DNA of 55,468 nt, taken from a virus. The stretch is taken from IMG/VR virus record IMGVR_UViG_3300025401_000034, positions 1 to 55,468 of that record; one strand, written 5' to 3'. A program made the position numbers and the translations under genes. The notes beneath the pieces are model-generated. The model was not told the DNA's origin, ran no database searches, and was given only the letters and a program-made list of their open reading frames with translations. Shown here piece by piece: positions 33,718 through 42,102 of this stretch (position 1 is the stretch's first letter; every line of letters begins with the position of its first letter).

Positions 33718-34295
33718 TACTTCCCTTGCTTACCAAACACAATATCAAGTAGCTGATACACATGGCGAGCGTCATAGATGTTTAGGCTACTAACGAACTC
33801 CTCAGCATTGAACTTGGTCTTGCTAGTATGAGTAGCGGGTGCCGCAGGTGTTTGCCGAGTGATATGTCCGTTTGTTTCAGGCACGCCTTTAGCTATACTC
33901 TGCTGTTTCTTAGCAACGATGTTCACATTCTTTTTCTTCTTGCTATACAAGCCTTTGATTTGTAGCTCGTAGGTGTTAGCAACCGCCCAATACACGAAGA
34001 TAACCCGTCTACCGTAGCCTTTAAACTCAGGATTGTCGATTGCTACACGCCCAATTAGCTTGCGGTCGTATAAGGTCTTGAGTGTTGAGGCAATAGATGC
34101 GTCGTCTTTGTTGGTGATGTTAAAAGCCTTACGGATACTAGGCATAGAGCATTTTGGATTGGTCTTAATAAAGTCGTAGACTTGTTCACTAAATGATTTT
34201 TCTTTTTCTGTAATAACAGTTTTTTCTTCTAGTCTTAGCTCTGGTGTTGTCCATTTGGTTAAGACTTTCTTTACTTCAGTTTGCATATCTGGCAT
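33717..34295 (-). CDS. Winged-helix protein
   Basis: A 192-residue protein. Residues about 34-105 look like a winged helix (EQVYDFIKTNPKCSMPSIRKAF, then LYDRKLIGRVA). A basic linker (KKKKNVN) and a second small C-terminal domain (FVSSLNIYDARHVYQLLDIVF) follow. It overlaps the MarR-like gene by one base and may act with it. Possible roles are replication initiation or transcription control; neither is proved. Confidence 0.6.
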   Translation of the reverse strand: MPDMQTEVKKVLTKWTTPELRLEEKTVITEKEKSFSEQVYDFIKTNPKCSMPSIRKAFNITNKDDASIASTLKTLYDRKLIGRVAIDNPEFKGYGRRVIFVYWAVANTYELQIKGLYSKKKKNVNIVAKKQQSIAKGVPETNGHITRQTPAAPATHTSKTKFNAEEFVSSLNIYDARHVYQLLDIVFGKQGK

Positions 34296-34371
34296 ATAAA
34301 CTCCTTGTTTGTTAGTTGCCGTTATTATTTTACTACAGTTTTTTACTTAACTTTCTTATGTTGTTTTTACG

Positions 34372-34569
34372 CTACTTCCTTTCGAGTAGCTTAAACAGTT
34401 TTTCCATGGTGTCGTCTGAGTCTAGAGATAGGTTGATTAGTTGGAGCAGGCTTGAGTTGAATTGGGTTTGTTCTTCGGAGTAGTCTCTACCTTTCATTGC
34501 CTTTTCCGTTATTTCAACTTGCACCCTTTTTATTTCCGAGCCGAGCTCGTTGATCCTTTGTTTGTTCAT
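34372..34569 (-). CDS. Small coiled-coil hypothetical protein
   Basis: A 65-residue protein with two helical heptad stretches (ELGSEIKRVQVEITEKAM; SSLLQLINLSLDSDDTMEKL). Its ATG overlaps the stop of the Cys-containing neighbour. Function unknown. Confidence 0.5.
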   Translation of the reverse strand: MNKQRINELGSEIKRVQVEITEKAMKGRDYSEEQTQFNSSLLQLINLSLDSDDTMEKLFKLLERK

Positions 34570-34751
34570 TCGCAGTTCTTTCTTAATCGTTTAGTTTTAT
34601 CTTCGTTATCGCTAAAGTATTTACATTCTTTACCTTGGCGTGGACTATCCACAAAGTAAGATTGGTACTCGGGTGTTGCTCTAGCAGTAAAGCGATAGCA
34701 CCTTTCACGCTTCTTGCAAGTTTCATCACGGCACATTGTTATATCAGCCAT
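34566..34751 (-). CDS. Small Cys-containing hypothetical protein
   Basis: A 61-residue protein with cysteines in CRDETCKKRERCYRF and KECKYF, spaced as a small zinc site. The pattern is familiar in unknown phage early proteins. Starts within the coiled-coil gene's end. Function unknown. Confidence 0.6.
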   Translation of the reverse strand: MADITMCRDETCKKRERCYRFTARATPEYQSYFVDSPRQGKECKYFSDNEDKTKRLRKNCE

Positions 34752-35160
34752 TCTCTTGTGCCTTTACATTAATATTCATAAACTGCTTAATAGTAGGTGA
34801 CCATGTATCACGCCAGTCCTCTAAAAATGCCACCTGTTGTTTCAACGCCTCTATTTCAGCTTGTTGCTGGCGTGTTTTTTCTACAAGCTCTTCTTTTTCT
34901 GACTCTAGCATTTCAACCAAATTCTCAAATCCTTCTTGCTCAAACTCTAATTCTTGTATCTTTAAAATACATCTATTAGCCATTGCTCTTACTTCTGCCA
35001 TTTCAGAATTATTAGTTCCGGCCCAAGTTGTATTAAAACCGTTTTTCAACGCCTCTATTTCAGCTTGTTGCTGGCGTAGCATGATGGCTATTTCTTCCCT
35101 AGTTACCAGCTTATACCAACTGTCAACTTCTAATAAATTGGCTAGTTCATTTGCGTTCAT
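34744..35160 (-). CDS. Coiled-coil protein with internal duplication
   Basis: A 138-residue, mostly helical protein. The heptad block RQQQAEIEALK occurs twice, at about residues 29-39 and 96-106, with nearly identical DNA. It probably dimerises. The surrounding sequence is different between the two copies, so this may be a local duplication or a conversion event. Function unknown. Confidence 0.6.
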   Translation of the reverse strand: MNANELANLLEVDSWYKLVTREEIAIMLRQQQAEIEALKNGFNTTWAGTNNSEMAEVRAMANRCILKIQELEFEQEGFENLVEMLESEKEELVEKTRQQQAEIEALKQQVAFLEDWRDTWSPTIKQFMNINVKAQENG

Positions 35161-35299
35161 CTTTTTTCCTTACCTTTCCGCAAAACATTCGGTTGCTTAA
35201 CTCATCTAATGCCCTTTGTCTTGCTTTATCGTCAGGCATTTTTGCTAATTGTTTATTTAATTTCTTAGTTAGTTCCTCTACTACTTGTTTTGTGTTCAT
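35147..35299 (-). CDS. Small charged hypothetical protein (50 aa)
   Basis: A 50-residue basic protein (TKKLNKQLAKMPDDKARQRA). An upstream in-frame ATG at 35356 exists, but the ATG at 35299 overlaps the previous stop as ATGA and gives the usual operon spacing, so I prefer it. Function unknown. Confidence 0.5.
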   Translation of the reverse strand: MNTKQVVEELTKKLNKQLAKMPDDKARQRALDELSNRMFCGKVRKKDERK

Positions 35300-35577
35300 T
35301 TCTCTTGTGCCTTTCTTATTGCTTCTTTCCAGCGTATTAACTGTTCTTTTTTCCACTCATCACGCAATTCAAGGTCAAACTTCAATACACCTTCATCAGT
35401 TTCACAATAAAAATCAAATGCTTTATTCCATTCCTCATCTGTTAGTGTCTTTGCTGGATGGGTGTAGAGAAATTCACCTTCAACTCTGGTCTGCCAATCA
35501 CTACCACTTCCTGAGTCCATATATTGATAACCGTAACCATCAAAGTCATATCGTATTGCTACTGGTTCATTGTTCAT
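35296..35577 (-). CDS. Hypothetical protein
   Basis: A 93-residue acidic protein with aromatic-rich strands (DFDGYGYQYMDSGSGSDW) and a C-terminal charged helix (RDEWKKEQLIRWKEAIRKAQ). It overlaps both neighbours by four bases (ATGA). No family recognised. Confidence 0.55.
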   Translation of the reverse strand: MNNEPVAIRYDFDGYGYQYMDSGSGSDWQTRVEGEFLYTHPAKTLTDEEWNKAFDFYCETDEGVLKFDLELRDEWKKEQLIRWKEAIRKAQEK

Positions 35578-35792
35578 CCTAAATACTCCTTTGCCATGTT
35601 CTCTTCATAAGTTAACCAAGGCTTCCACGCTCTGCGTATTTCACCAAATGAGTAGTGGTGCGGGTTACCTTCTAATACCAAGGCGCGTTTCTCCTCCAAT
35701 GTTTCTGCTTGAGGTATGGTTGTAAACAAAGAGTTTTGATTGGCTTCATTGATCTTGTTCTTTTTACTGCGTGGGCTTAATCTATTTTCCAC
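35574..35792 (-). CDS. Small hypothetical protein
   Basis: A 72-residue protein with a helical centre (LEEKRALVLEGNPHHYSFGE) and a Trp-containing end (AWKPWLTYEENMA). It overlaps the upstream gene by 11 bases and the downstream gene by four. Function unknown. Confidence 0.5.
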   Translation of the reverse strand: MENRLSPRSKKNKINEANQNSLFTTIPQAETLEEKRALVLEGNPHHYSFGEIRRAWKPWLTYEENMAKEYLG

Positions 35793-36093
35793 AGTCGTCT
35801 TCTCCGTTTTTGCGTAGGGTTGGTGGTCGGCTTGCCATAATTGATGCGTCAGCCAATTGTTTTAGCGTAGTCAGTTCGGCTCTCATTTTATTGATGACCG
35901 TAGATAAAGCTTGTAGTTGGGAGCACACCCCGTTAATGATTTGGGTTACTTCTTGTGCTTGCGGGCTGGTGTCCATAAACTGATACTGTGCACCCGTTGC
36001 CCCTTGTATTACCCTATCGTCTTGCGACGATATTAGTTTGTTTTGTGCTGGTTGTTGCGTGTTGATTCTGTCTTCTGTTGTGAATGTTGTCAT
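35782..36093 (-). CDS. Hypothetical protein
   Basis: A 103-residue polar protein with a central amphipathic helix (VTQIINGVCSQLQALSTVI, then MRAELTTLKQLAD). It starts one base from the lipoprotein gene's stop. No known family. Confidence 0.5.
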   Translation of the reverse strand: MTTFTTEDRINTQQPAQNKLISSQDDRVIQGATGAQYQFMDTSPQAQEVTQIINGVCSQLQALSTVINKMRAELTTLKQLADASIMASRPPTLRKNGEDDCGK

Positions 36094-36094
36094 A

Positions 36095-36592
36095 TTAGTT
36101 TCCTAGTGGGATTGGGGAGACAATAACTCGAGGCTCTACATAAATTACTTTTGGCTTACCACTCTTAGGGTCTACGCACTGCACCCATGTTCCATCAGCA
36201 GATGCTGGGGAATACAAACCATTAGGGTCAGCCTGTGGCAATACATAAATGCTCCCGCCATCGGTTGTACGCTGTGGCATTTGTGGGTTGGTGTATTGAG
36301 TCGCGTAAGGTAAGCCATATCCTACTGAGTTACATAGCTTATGAAGATCACCATTCATGCCTACAATATAAGTTGTTGTGGCTACATCTTGGTCACGAAT
36401 TTCAAGGATGTCTTTCATCATGCGCTTCTCAGCAAAGTTCACAATGGCTGGCATACCTACCTGAGTTATTGCTTGTAGGCTCATTTCTCCTTGCTTTTGT
36501 CGTTCGATTTGAGCCGCTGTTTGTGATGCAGTCTGAGGACCACATGCAGTCAATACACTTGCTACTGCCAATAATAGAAAAATCTTTTTCAT
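36095..36592 (-). CDS. Putative lipoprotein (165 aa)
   Basis: The product starts MKKIFLLLAVASVLTACG, a textbook signal peptide with lipobox LTAC (Cys17). I chose the ATG at 36592 because it puts the signal peptide at the N-terminus and lies two bases after the upstream stop; an in-frame ATG upstream would bury it. The mature part has helices then a beta-rich Gly/Pro end. Envelope location is expected; function unknown. Confidence 0.65.
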   Translation of the reverse strand: MKKIFLLLAVASVLTACGPQTASQTAAQIERQKQGEMSLQAITQVGMPAIVNFAEKRMMKDILEIRDQDVATTTYIVGMNGDLHKLCNSVGYGLPYATQYTNPQMPQRTTDGGSIYVLPQADPNGLYSPASADGTWVQCVDPKSGKPKVIYVEPRVIVSPIPLGN

Positions 36593-36593
36593 T

Positions 36594-36929
36594 TTATTTT
36601 CCTTGTTTGAGTTGATTGTAAAAACTGCGTAGGTTATAAGGCAAACGGTTCTCGTCATAAACACTAAAGCGATGCAATATGATTGCGCGTAATGCTAACT
36701 TGTGGTCGGCATCTGCGTTCATATACTCCATCTGCAAATTTTCTAGGTCACGAATCATACCATCGTTGTATTGCTCTGACTCTTTAAACACCTTGTTCTC
36801 TGTTGCTCGATACTTAGGTGCAAAGTAATCGTATGAAGCCCAGCCTAAATAAGACAAGCCGCAGATTAACGATACAAAAGCTACTAGCCCAACCGCACTA
36901 CTAAATGCTACTTTAAAAAACTCCTTCAT
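36594..36929 (-). CDS. Membrane protein with N-terminal anchor
   Basis: A 111-residue protein with a membrane segment at about residues 9-32 (SSAVGLVAFVSLICGLSYLG) and a helical periplasmic or cytoplasmic C-terminal region. It sits next to the lipoprotein gene and may form an envelope pair with it. Function unknown. Confidence 0.55.
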   Translation of the reverse strand: MKEFFKVAFSSAVGLVAFVSLICGLSYLGWASYDYFAPKYRATENKVFKESEQYNDGMIRDLENLQMEYMNADADHKLALRAIILHRFSVYDENRLPYNLRSFYNQLKQGK

Positions 36930-37108
36930 ACTTCCTCCCTTTTATCCAATGATTCTTTAATTGACATAGCCATGTCTACCATAGCCAATGCCCGTTTAAC
37001 TTCATGCACCTTGCCAGCGATAAAGCCAGCCTCCCACTCTTTGCTGACTAAACCGCTAGCCATATACTCATCGTAGGTTTTGGGTATTACTTTTTCTTGT
37101 TCGCTCAT
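36926..37108 (-). CDS. Small hypothetical protein
   Basis: A 60-residue charged helical protein (TYDEYMASGLVSKEWEAGFI). It overlaps the ATP-grasp gene by four bases and the membrane protein gene by four. Function unknown. Confidence 0.5.
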   Translation of the reverse strand: MSEQEKVIPKTYDEYMASGLVSKEWEAGFIAGKVHEVKRALAMVDMAMSIKESLDKREEV

Positions 37109-37878
37109 ACAACCTCCTTAATTGCTTGAACATATTTATGCACAGTCGAACCCTCTAGACCGCACGCGGTATTAACTTCCAAAACAAAACATCTATCTAA
37201 CCCTTCACTCCATATAACATCTACTGCACCGAAGTCTAGACCTAATGCACTAACGGCAGATGTAGCCACGCCCCTAAGATCATGAGGTTCTTCGATATCA
37301 CCCCGACAAAAGACATACCCGTTTGCATGGTTTCGAATATAAGGGTGGTGGTCAGCAACACTAGAACTCCTACGCTTTTCTTGTATGTCAATAATTTTAC
37401 TATTAAATACATGGACTCTAAACTCCTTTTGTTTGCGTATGTATTTGGTATACAACGGGGCGTCTACTAACTGATCGTGTTGCTTGGCTACAACAATACC
37501 CTGACCTGAGTGAGCAGACAGAAGGGTGCGACACATAACCTTGTGCCCGTTGTCTATCCATTCTTTTGCTACATCTATACTGCCTGTGAATACAGGGCAC
37601 GGCACATTGTTAAACGCTAAGCCCGTTAGAGTAGTCCATTTGTTAGCCGCTTTAGATACAGCAGTTGGATGATTGAGAATACGACAGCCCCCCTCATAGT
37701 CCACGCCACTACTACCCCAGTTAATAACGATACGACTAGGCTTGCACAAGGCTACCCGCTCAGGCTGAATGAATAAAACATTGCGACCCAGCTCTTGCGT
37801 TAGTGCATCACGCAGTAACCTTGCACTTCTACTGCCCCGCTTGTATGGGGCTATGGCTACCCTTGATGTGTTTGTCAT
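37105..37878 (-). CDS. ATP-grasp carboxylate-amine ligase
   Basis: A 257-residue ATP-grasp fold enzyme. Seen are a substrate-side N-domain, the nucleotide-binding loop region (MCRTLLSAHSGQGIVVA, 115-131), the EFRVHVFN strand (152-159), and the metal-binding C-terminal part (DFGAVDVIW, 215-223; FVLEVNTACG, 231-240). ATP-grasp ligases activate a carboxylate with ATP and join it to an amine. It lies 0.7 kb downstream of a GATase II gene and 2 kb from an amidoligase gene, on the same strand, suggesting a shared pathway. Substrate unknown. Confidence 0.85.
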   Translation of the reverse strand: MTNTSRVAIAPYKRGSRSARLLRDALTQELGRNVLFIQPERVALCKPSRIVINWGSSGVDYEGGCRILNHPTAVSKAANKWTTLTGLAFNNVPCPVFTGSIDVAKEWIDNGHKVMCRTLLSAHSGQGIVVAKQHDQLVDAPLYTKYIRKQKEFRVHVFNSKIIDIQEKRRSSSVADHHPYIRNHANGYVFCRGDIEEPHDLRGVATSAVSALGLDFGAVDVIWSEGLDRCFVLEVNTACGLEGSTVHKYVQAIKEVV

Positions 37879-37879
37879 A

Positions 37880-38101
37880 CTATTTGTGCTCCCTTAATGT
37901 AACTTCGTGATCACCCATATCAACAGACATACGCCCATCGGGGTGTAACTTTAATTCAGCTTCGCCCTTTGCAACAGACTCAATGATCATGCAAAGTATT
38001 ACTCCTCCTTTCATAGCCTTGCGTAAGTTAGTATGAAAATAGCCCGCCGCAATTGTAGCCACGCAAGCCCATGCCAATAAAAACAATTCACTCAATTCCA
38101 T
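37880..38101 (-). CDS. Small membrane protein in ligase cluster
   Basis: A 73-residue protein with an N-terminal membrane segment (ELFLLAWACVATIAAGYFH) and a short charged C-terminus (HPDGRMSVDMGDHEVTL). It is one base from the ATP-grasp gene and inside the ligase cluster. Function unknown; it could anchor or receive the product. Confidence 0.5.
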   Translation of the reverse strand: MELSELFLLAWACVATIAAGYFHTNLRKAMKGGVILCMIIESVAKGEAELKLHPDGRMSVDMGDHEVTLREHK

Positions 38102-38405
38102 ATGCCACCTCTTCTAAGTTTTTAATTTGCTTAAGCAGATCCCGTATCTGCTCTTCGTTTTGATACCTGAATACATCGGTAGTTAGCCCAGTTGAATAGT
38201 CTAAGTAGTATTCATCATCATCTATAAATCTAATGACAGCTAGCTCATAAGGGGCATGTGCGTTGTCACGCATGAATGTTAAGTCCCCACCCCACACAAT
38301 ACTAGCCCCATAGTTATTAGGGAATTTATATATGCGTTGGGTTGCACTACCTATGTTTAGGTGAGGTCTTTCGACCTTGATGTGTTCTTCATGATACTTC
38401 TTCAT
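38088..38405 (-). CDS. Hypothetical protein in ligase cluster
   Basis: A 105-residue alpha-beta protein (GASIVWGGDLTFMRDN; DEYYLDYSTGLTTDVF). Its ends overlap both neighbours. A compact soluble domain with no recognised motif, located between the ATP-grasp and GATase genes. Confidence 0.5.
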   Translation of the reverse strand: MKKYHEEHIKVERPHLNIGSATQRIYKFPNNYGASIVWGGDLTFMRDNAHAPYELAVIRFIDDDEYYLDYSTGLTTDVFRYQNEEQIRDLLKQIKNLEEVAYGIE

Positions 38406-38595
38406 CTAACCACCCTCCTTCTAGTGCTTCTTTCTTTGTGTATGTAGCGTAGTGTTCGTAGTTGTCGCTTTGATATGCAAACTTCCAACCATCAGGCGAT
38501 TCGTATGAAATTTTCTCTGCTCGTTCTTTTGTGTCAGCAACAACCCGCTTAAATTCAAAACGAGTTGCCGCAGTTATTACATAAAATACAGCCAT
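38389..38595 (-). CDS. Small hypothetical protein in ligase cluster
   Basis: A 68-residue protein with an N-terminal strand (AVFYVITAATRFEF) and a basic helix. Starts 9 bases after the GATase gene and overlaps the following gene by 17 bases. Function unknown. Confidence 0.5.
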   Translation of the reverse strand: MAVFYVITAATRFEFKRVVADTKERAEKISYESPDGWKFAYQSDNYEHYATYTKKEALEGGWLDEEVS

Positions 38596-38604
38596 ACTAC
38601 CTCC

Positions 38605-39774
38605 TTAGTTAATTGCTAAACGCTCAGGCTTGGTGCGCTCAAGCCAAGGGAATGCCTCGCGTGCTAACGCAAAGTCTGTGATGATACGCTCATACCAACC
38701 GCTATCAATCATGTCATCTAGCGCCATGTAAGACACCTCCATGAAGTTGTCGATACCGAACTTCTCAACGAACTCATACGCAGACACACGGCTGATATGC
38801 TGGATCTCGAACTGCGCCTCGATCTCTAACAACAAGTCCTCCATTACATCGTCAGCCTCTTGAGCTGATACGCCATACACCTCGGTGCGAGCAACGCCAT
38901 CTTCGCCAACAACTGAATACTCTGCGTCAACGAAGTCGCTATCGTCATCACCTAAGCCACCGACAGGGGGCACATACACAGGGCGATCATACTGCTGGGC
39001 TTGCTTACCCCATGTGCCAGTCTTGCTGTCATACTTCTCCCAATAGTCTTCGTCATCGTATGCCTCGTAGCCAGTCATATAACCCGTAGACCATTTCTTG
39101 TAGCTACTATTGGCAGACTTATACGATGGCTTGTATGGTGCTGCCTCGATCTCGTCAATGGCTAAGTCGTGGTCGTCTTTGAAAGTCTTAGATGCATTGA
39201 GCGGACTAGACCATGCATAAGTATTAGATAACCAACGACCGCCCCAAAATACACCAGCGTCTTGATTGACAGTCTGAGTGCGACCATTGCTATCCATGAG
39301 CACGAACTTATTAGACCCGCCGATATGATCGCCAATGATGTCAGCAAACGCATCGGTAAATATAAAGTCAATGTTGTTGGCAAGCATAGGGCGCAAGTAG
39401 TCACGGATGTAGTGCCATGTATCTGACTTGGTTGTGTCGCCCGCATTACCTGTGGACAAGATGCCGTTGTGCATGAGCCATACATCTACACCGTGCTCGG
39501 CTTTGTTGAACACCTCATACGGGTGGCAATTCTCCATGTCGATATTGCCGTGGGTTTTCATACGCAAGTGGAACGCGCAGTCATGTCCGTCAATATGGTT
39601 GCGATAGAAATCTACAAACTCCTGTGCGTTTTTGGGTAATATTTTTTCTATCAGGAGTTCCCCTTCTACGCTACGCATAATACCAACGCCGTCAGAGTTA
39701 GACGCATAGAAATCCTCGAGCCATGCTTGAGTTAATGAAGGGGCTGTTGCTGGTTGAACGACTAATAAACACAT
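38605..39774 (-). CDS. Class II glutamine amidotransferase-like protein
   Basis: A 389-residue protein with the N-terminal nucleophile GATase fold. Met1-Cys2 would expose Cys2 after Met removal. Fingerprint motifs are NSDGVGI (26-32), FHLRMKTHG (68-76), CHPYE (83-87) and MHNG (101-104). It should release ammonia from glutamine. The ~200 C-terminal residues are acidic and not recognised. An AAAGGA site precedes the start. It is sandwiched between amidoligase and ATP-grasp genes, which fits ammonia supply for amide-bond formation. Confidence 0.85.
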   Translation of the reverse strand: MCLLVVQPATAPSLTQAWLEDFYASNSDGVGIMRSVEGELLIEKILPKNAQEFVDFYRNHIDGHDCAFHLRMKTHGNIDMENCHPYEVFNKAEHGVDVWLMHNGILSTGNAGDTTKSDTWHYIRDYLRPMLANNIDFIFTDAFADIIGDHIGGSNKFVLMDSNGRTQTVNQDAGVFWGGRWLSNTYAWSSPLNASKTFKDDHDLAIDEIEAAPYKPSYKSANSSYKKWSTGYMTGYEAYDDEDYWEKYDSKTGTWGKQAQQYDRPVYVPPVGGLGDDDSDFVDAEYSVVGEDGVARTEVYGVSAQEADDVMEDLLLEIEAQFEIQHISRVSAYEFVEKFGIDNFMEVSYMALDDMIDSGWYERIITDFALAREAFPWLERTKPERLAIN

Positions 39775-39814
39775 ATGATTTCCTTTATTTAGATTGTTTT
39801 GTTTGTATTACTTG

Positions 39815-39830
39815 GGACAGGTTTCTGTCC
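39815..39830. repeat. GGACAG-N4-CTGTCC palindrome, copy 1
   Basis: Reads GGACAGGTTTCTGTCC on the plus strand. In leftward transcripts it starts two bases after the amidoligase stop and 41 bases upstream of the GATase start, and could fold as a six-base-pair hairpin with a four-base loop. Confidence 0.8.
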
Positions 39831-39832
39831 GC

Positions 39833-41485
39833 TTAGGCTTCGGTTGTGTGAAGTTGCTTGGTTTGCTCAATGCGTGGGTTGGGCTTGACCACCGCTTGTT
39901 TATCTAGCATGAAGCCCTTAGACCGCAAGAATGACCGTAGATAGATGGTGTCCTTGCGTTGGTCGGGTTGGCAGATAAACTTGATAAAGTTCTCGGAGGT
40001 TAAGTCTTGTTGCCCTGTGTCACGAGTAAAGAACCATGAGGCATATGTAAACTCCAAGCAAGCCATGATGGTCTCGTAGCGTAGCGTGCCCTTGAACAGG
40101 CGGAACTCGACTGTGCGTTCGGGTTGGAAGTTGACTGACTCATAGCGATCCTCGTTGAGCCTACGCATACCGTCTGACTTAGCGTGCTTGACCCATGAAT
40201 AGTCAGCCGTCTTGTTCTTGACTTGGCTATATCTACTAGAGTCACGGCGTGCGATAGCTTTGAACAGGCGTTGATTACGGCTGTCGTGCATGAACAAGAT
40301 TAACTTAGCGGCATGGAACATAGACATACCCTTCTTACAGATATGCACATGAAGACCGCAAGTCTTGGTATCGTGCGACTTCATGCCCTCAAATGGTTTC
40401 TTGAAGAACGATAACTGCTTGGCATGAACATCAAGACCCGTATAGCCTGTGACCATCTCGAAGCCGTGATTAAGTGAGCCGTCTTGCTCGAGCAGTGCAT
40501 AGGTATAGTGCTTGCCTGTCGCATCGTCTTTGTATTCCTTGACCGATTGTAGTAAGTGCTCAGCACGCTCACGCCGTGAGGCATCGCCGTCAGACATCTC
40601 CATCTCTAGCTCTAAGCCCATATACACAGGGGTTTTTCTAAGAGAGTATTTGGTTGGGATGAACCCTAGCTTGGACTTACTACTGTGATAGCTACCGATC
40701 GGACCGACATCTTCTTCATCCTCATCGTCATCATCTTGATCAGGCTCATCGTCATCCTCGTGCACCACGCAGTCATGGTAGTCAGACCAGCGATAGTTAT
40801 TGTCACGACAATCTGAGCAAATCCAGCGATCGCCGTTGTATACCCATGTGCCATCGTCCTCGCACTCGATGTAGTCGCAGTCAGAACAGTAGTTATAGTC
40901 GGGTGCGTTGGGGAATTTGTCGACATCATTGAGTATCTCGCACCACTCACCAGCACCTAGTTTGTCCCTGATAGTGGTGTTGTCGTTGAGGATACTAACT
41001 AGCTCGCTGTCGTCTTGAGTGCGGAAGCAGTCGGCTATCATCTTGCCGATCTCGTAGAAGTGACGGCGCTGGTTCATAAGACTCTCGTAGTGGCGTTTCT
41101 CAGAGCCACCGATATAAATGCGATACGATCGAATGTTTCTCTCCATATTGCGCTTGAGTTGCCCCTTGGCGATGGATAGATACTCAGACCTTGTCCATAA
41201 CTCTGGACGGCGCACATGCTCTAGCTTGTATCGTAAGAACTCGGTGAGCAGAGGCTTTTGTGAATCTCTTGCTCGGTTGTATTGTGTTTCTACTGCGTTG
41301 ATTTGTGCTGATGTGTATGTTGGTGTTGGCATGGTTTGATATGCTCCTGTGATGGTTGATGTTGCGTAAGTGTATGTGTCTACTGCGGTTGATGTGGTTA
41401 AAGGGTTTGGTATGGTTGTCCATGTGACTGGATTTTCGGGGGTGGTGTAATAAATAACCCCCTCATTTGATAGCCTTGTTGTCAT
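39833..41485 (-). CDS. Putative amidoligase (PF12224-like)
   Basis: A 550-residue protein. The N-terminal 180 residues are helical. A four-Cys zinc ribbon (C200, C203, C223, C226) follows, then an acidic linker (about 243-260). The C-terminal catalytic part has GLELEME (290-296), EQDGSLN (333-339), TCGLHVH (375-381) and RTVEFRLFKGTLR (457-469). These are the glutamine-synthetase-like metal-binding motifs of amidoligases. Such enzymes form amide bonds and often neighbour GATase-like or ATP-grasp genes. Both are present here. Substrate unknown. Confidence 0.85.
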   Translation of the reverse strand: MTTRLSNEGVIYYTTPENPVTWTTIPNPLTTSTAVDTYTYATSTITGAYQTMPTPTYTSAQINAVETQYNRARDSQKPLLTEFLRYKLEHVRRPELWTRSEYLSIAKGQLKRNMERNIRSYRIYIGGSEKRHYESLMNQRRHFYEIGKMIADCFRTQDDSELVSILNDNTTIRDKLGAGEWCEILNDVDKFPNAPDYNYCSDCDYIECEDDGTWVYNGDRWICSDCRDNNYRWSDYHDCVVHEDDDEPDQDDDDEDEEDVGPIGSYHSSKSKLGFIPTKYSLRKTPVYMGLELEMEMSDGDASRRERAEHLLQSVKEYKDDATGKHYTYALLEQDGSLNHGFEMVTGYTGLDVHAKQLSFFKKPFEGMKSHDTKTCGLHVHICKKGMSMFHAAKLILFMHDSRNQRLFKAIARRDSSRYSQVKNKTADYSWVKHAKSDGMRRLNEDRYESVNFQPERTVEFRLFKGTLRYETIMACLEFTYASWFFTRDTGQQDLTSENFIKFICQPDQRKDTIYLRSFLRSKGFMLDKQAVVKPNPRIEQTKQLHTTEA

Positions 41486-41488
41486 ACC

Positions 41489-41599
41489 CTACCCCCTAAA
41501 CAACAGAACTACTAGATAACGAACTACTTGAGCTACTATAAAAATACTGCAAAGCAATAAAGCTATACGGCTATACAACTCAAACCTGTTGTAATTCAT
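41489..41599 (-). CDS. Tiny membrane protein upstream of amidoligase (36 aa)
   Basis: A 36-residue single-span membrane protein (ALLLCSIFIVAQVVRYLVVL). An AAAAGGAGG ribosome site lies five bases before the ATG, and its TAG lies three bases before the amidoligase ATG. The strong site and spacing support translation. Function unknown. Confidence 0.6.
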   Translation of the reverse strand: MNYNRFELYSRIALLLCSIFIVAQVVRYLVVLLFRG

Positions 41600-41614
41600 A
41601 CTGCCTCCTTTTGT

Positions 41615-42073
41615 TTACCTACGAATAATCCGATACTTCATGATGTCGCCACCAGCCTCACCCGATACATTCCAGTCCCAAGATGATGCGTGCCTGTGGT
41701 CGGGTTGTGGTTCGTTGTAGTCGCGTAGCCATACTTGAGTGAGGGCTGTCGGGCTTAGCCCCGTGGGTATACCGCCTTGGGTGTCGAGGTTCTCTCCTGC
41801 ATCAAACCTATTACCCCAATCAATCCACCCTTTCTCCAGCTTGATAATCTTATACGCCACGATTGTTCCGTCTTCGTGCGGTCTATCACCCCACCACATA
41901 CGCCTACCTAAACTTTGACCTTGATCGCCGTTGCGTAGTATGTATTTGATAGTGGTGCTCATCTCTACCCCTGCAGGTCGCAAGTCTTCCTTGTTTACTG
42001 CTTGGGCAGGGTCAAGTGGGTGTAGCCTTCGGTATGCGTTGGGGATTTTTACCCCTGAGCTTGTAGTGCTCAT
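41615..42073 (-). CDS. Hypothetical protein upstream of ligase cluster
   Basis: A 152-residue protein with many Trp and Gly (WWGDRPHEDGTIVAYKI; ASSWDWNVSGEAGGDIM). The compact alpha-beta character suggests a folded domain, but I recognise no family. An AAAGGAAAG ribosome site precedes the start. It is the leftward gene just before the ligase cluster and may be co-transcribed. Confidence 0.6.
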   Translation of the reverse strand: MSTTSSGVKIPNAYRRLHPLDPAQAVNKEDLRPAGVEMSTTIKYILRNGDQGQSLGRRMWWGDRPHEDGTIVAYKIIKLEKGWIDWGNRFDAGENLDTQGGIPTGLSPTALTQVWLRDYNEPQPDHRHASSWDWNVSGEAGGDIMKYRIIRR

Positions 42074-42102
42074 ATGCTTTCCTTTCGTTTGTTAGTGGTT
42101 GT

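Noticed and set aside
36593-36664. Longer N-terminus of the lipoprotein gene
   Set aside because: It would bury a textbook signal peptide; the ATG at 36592 fits operon spacing.
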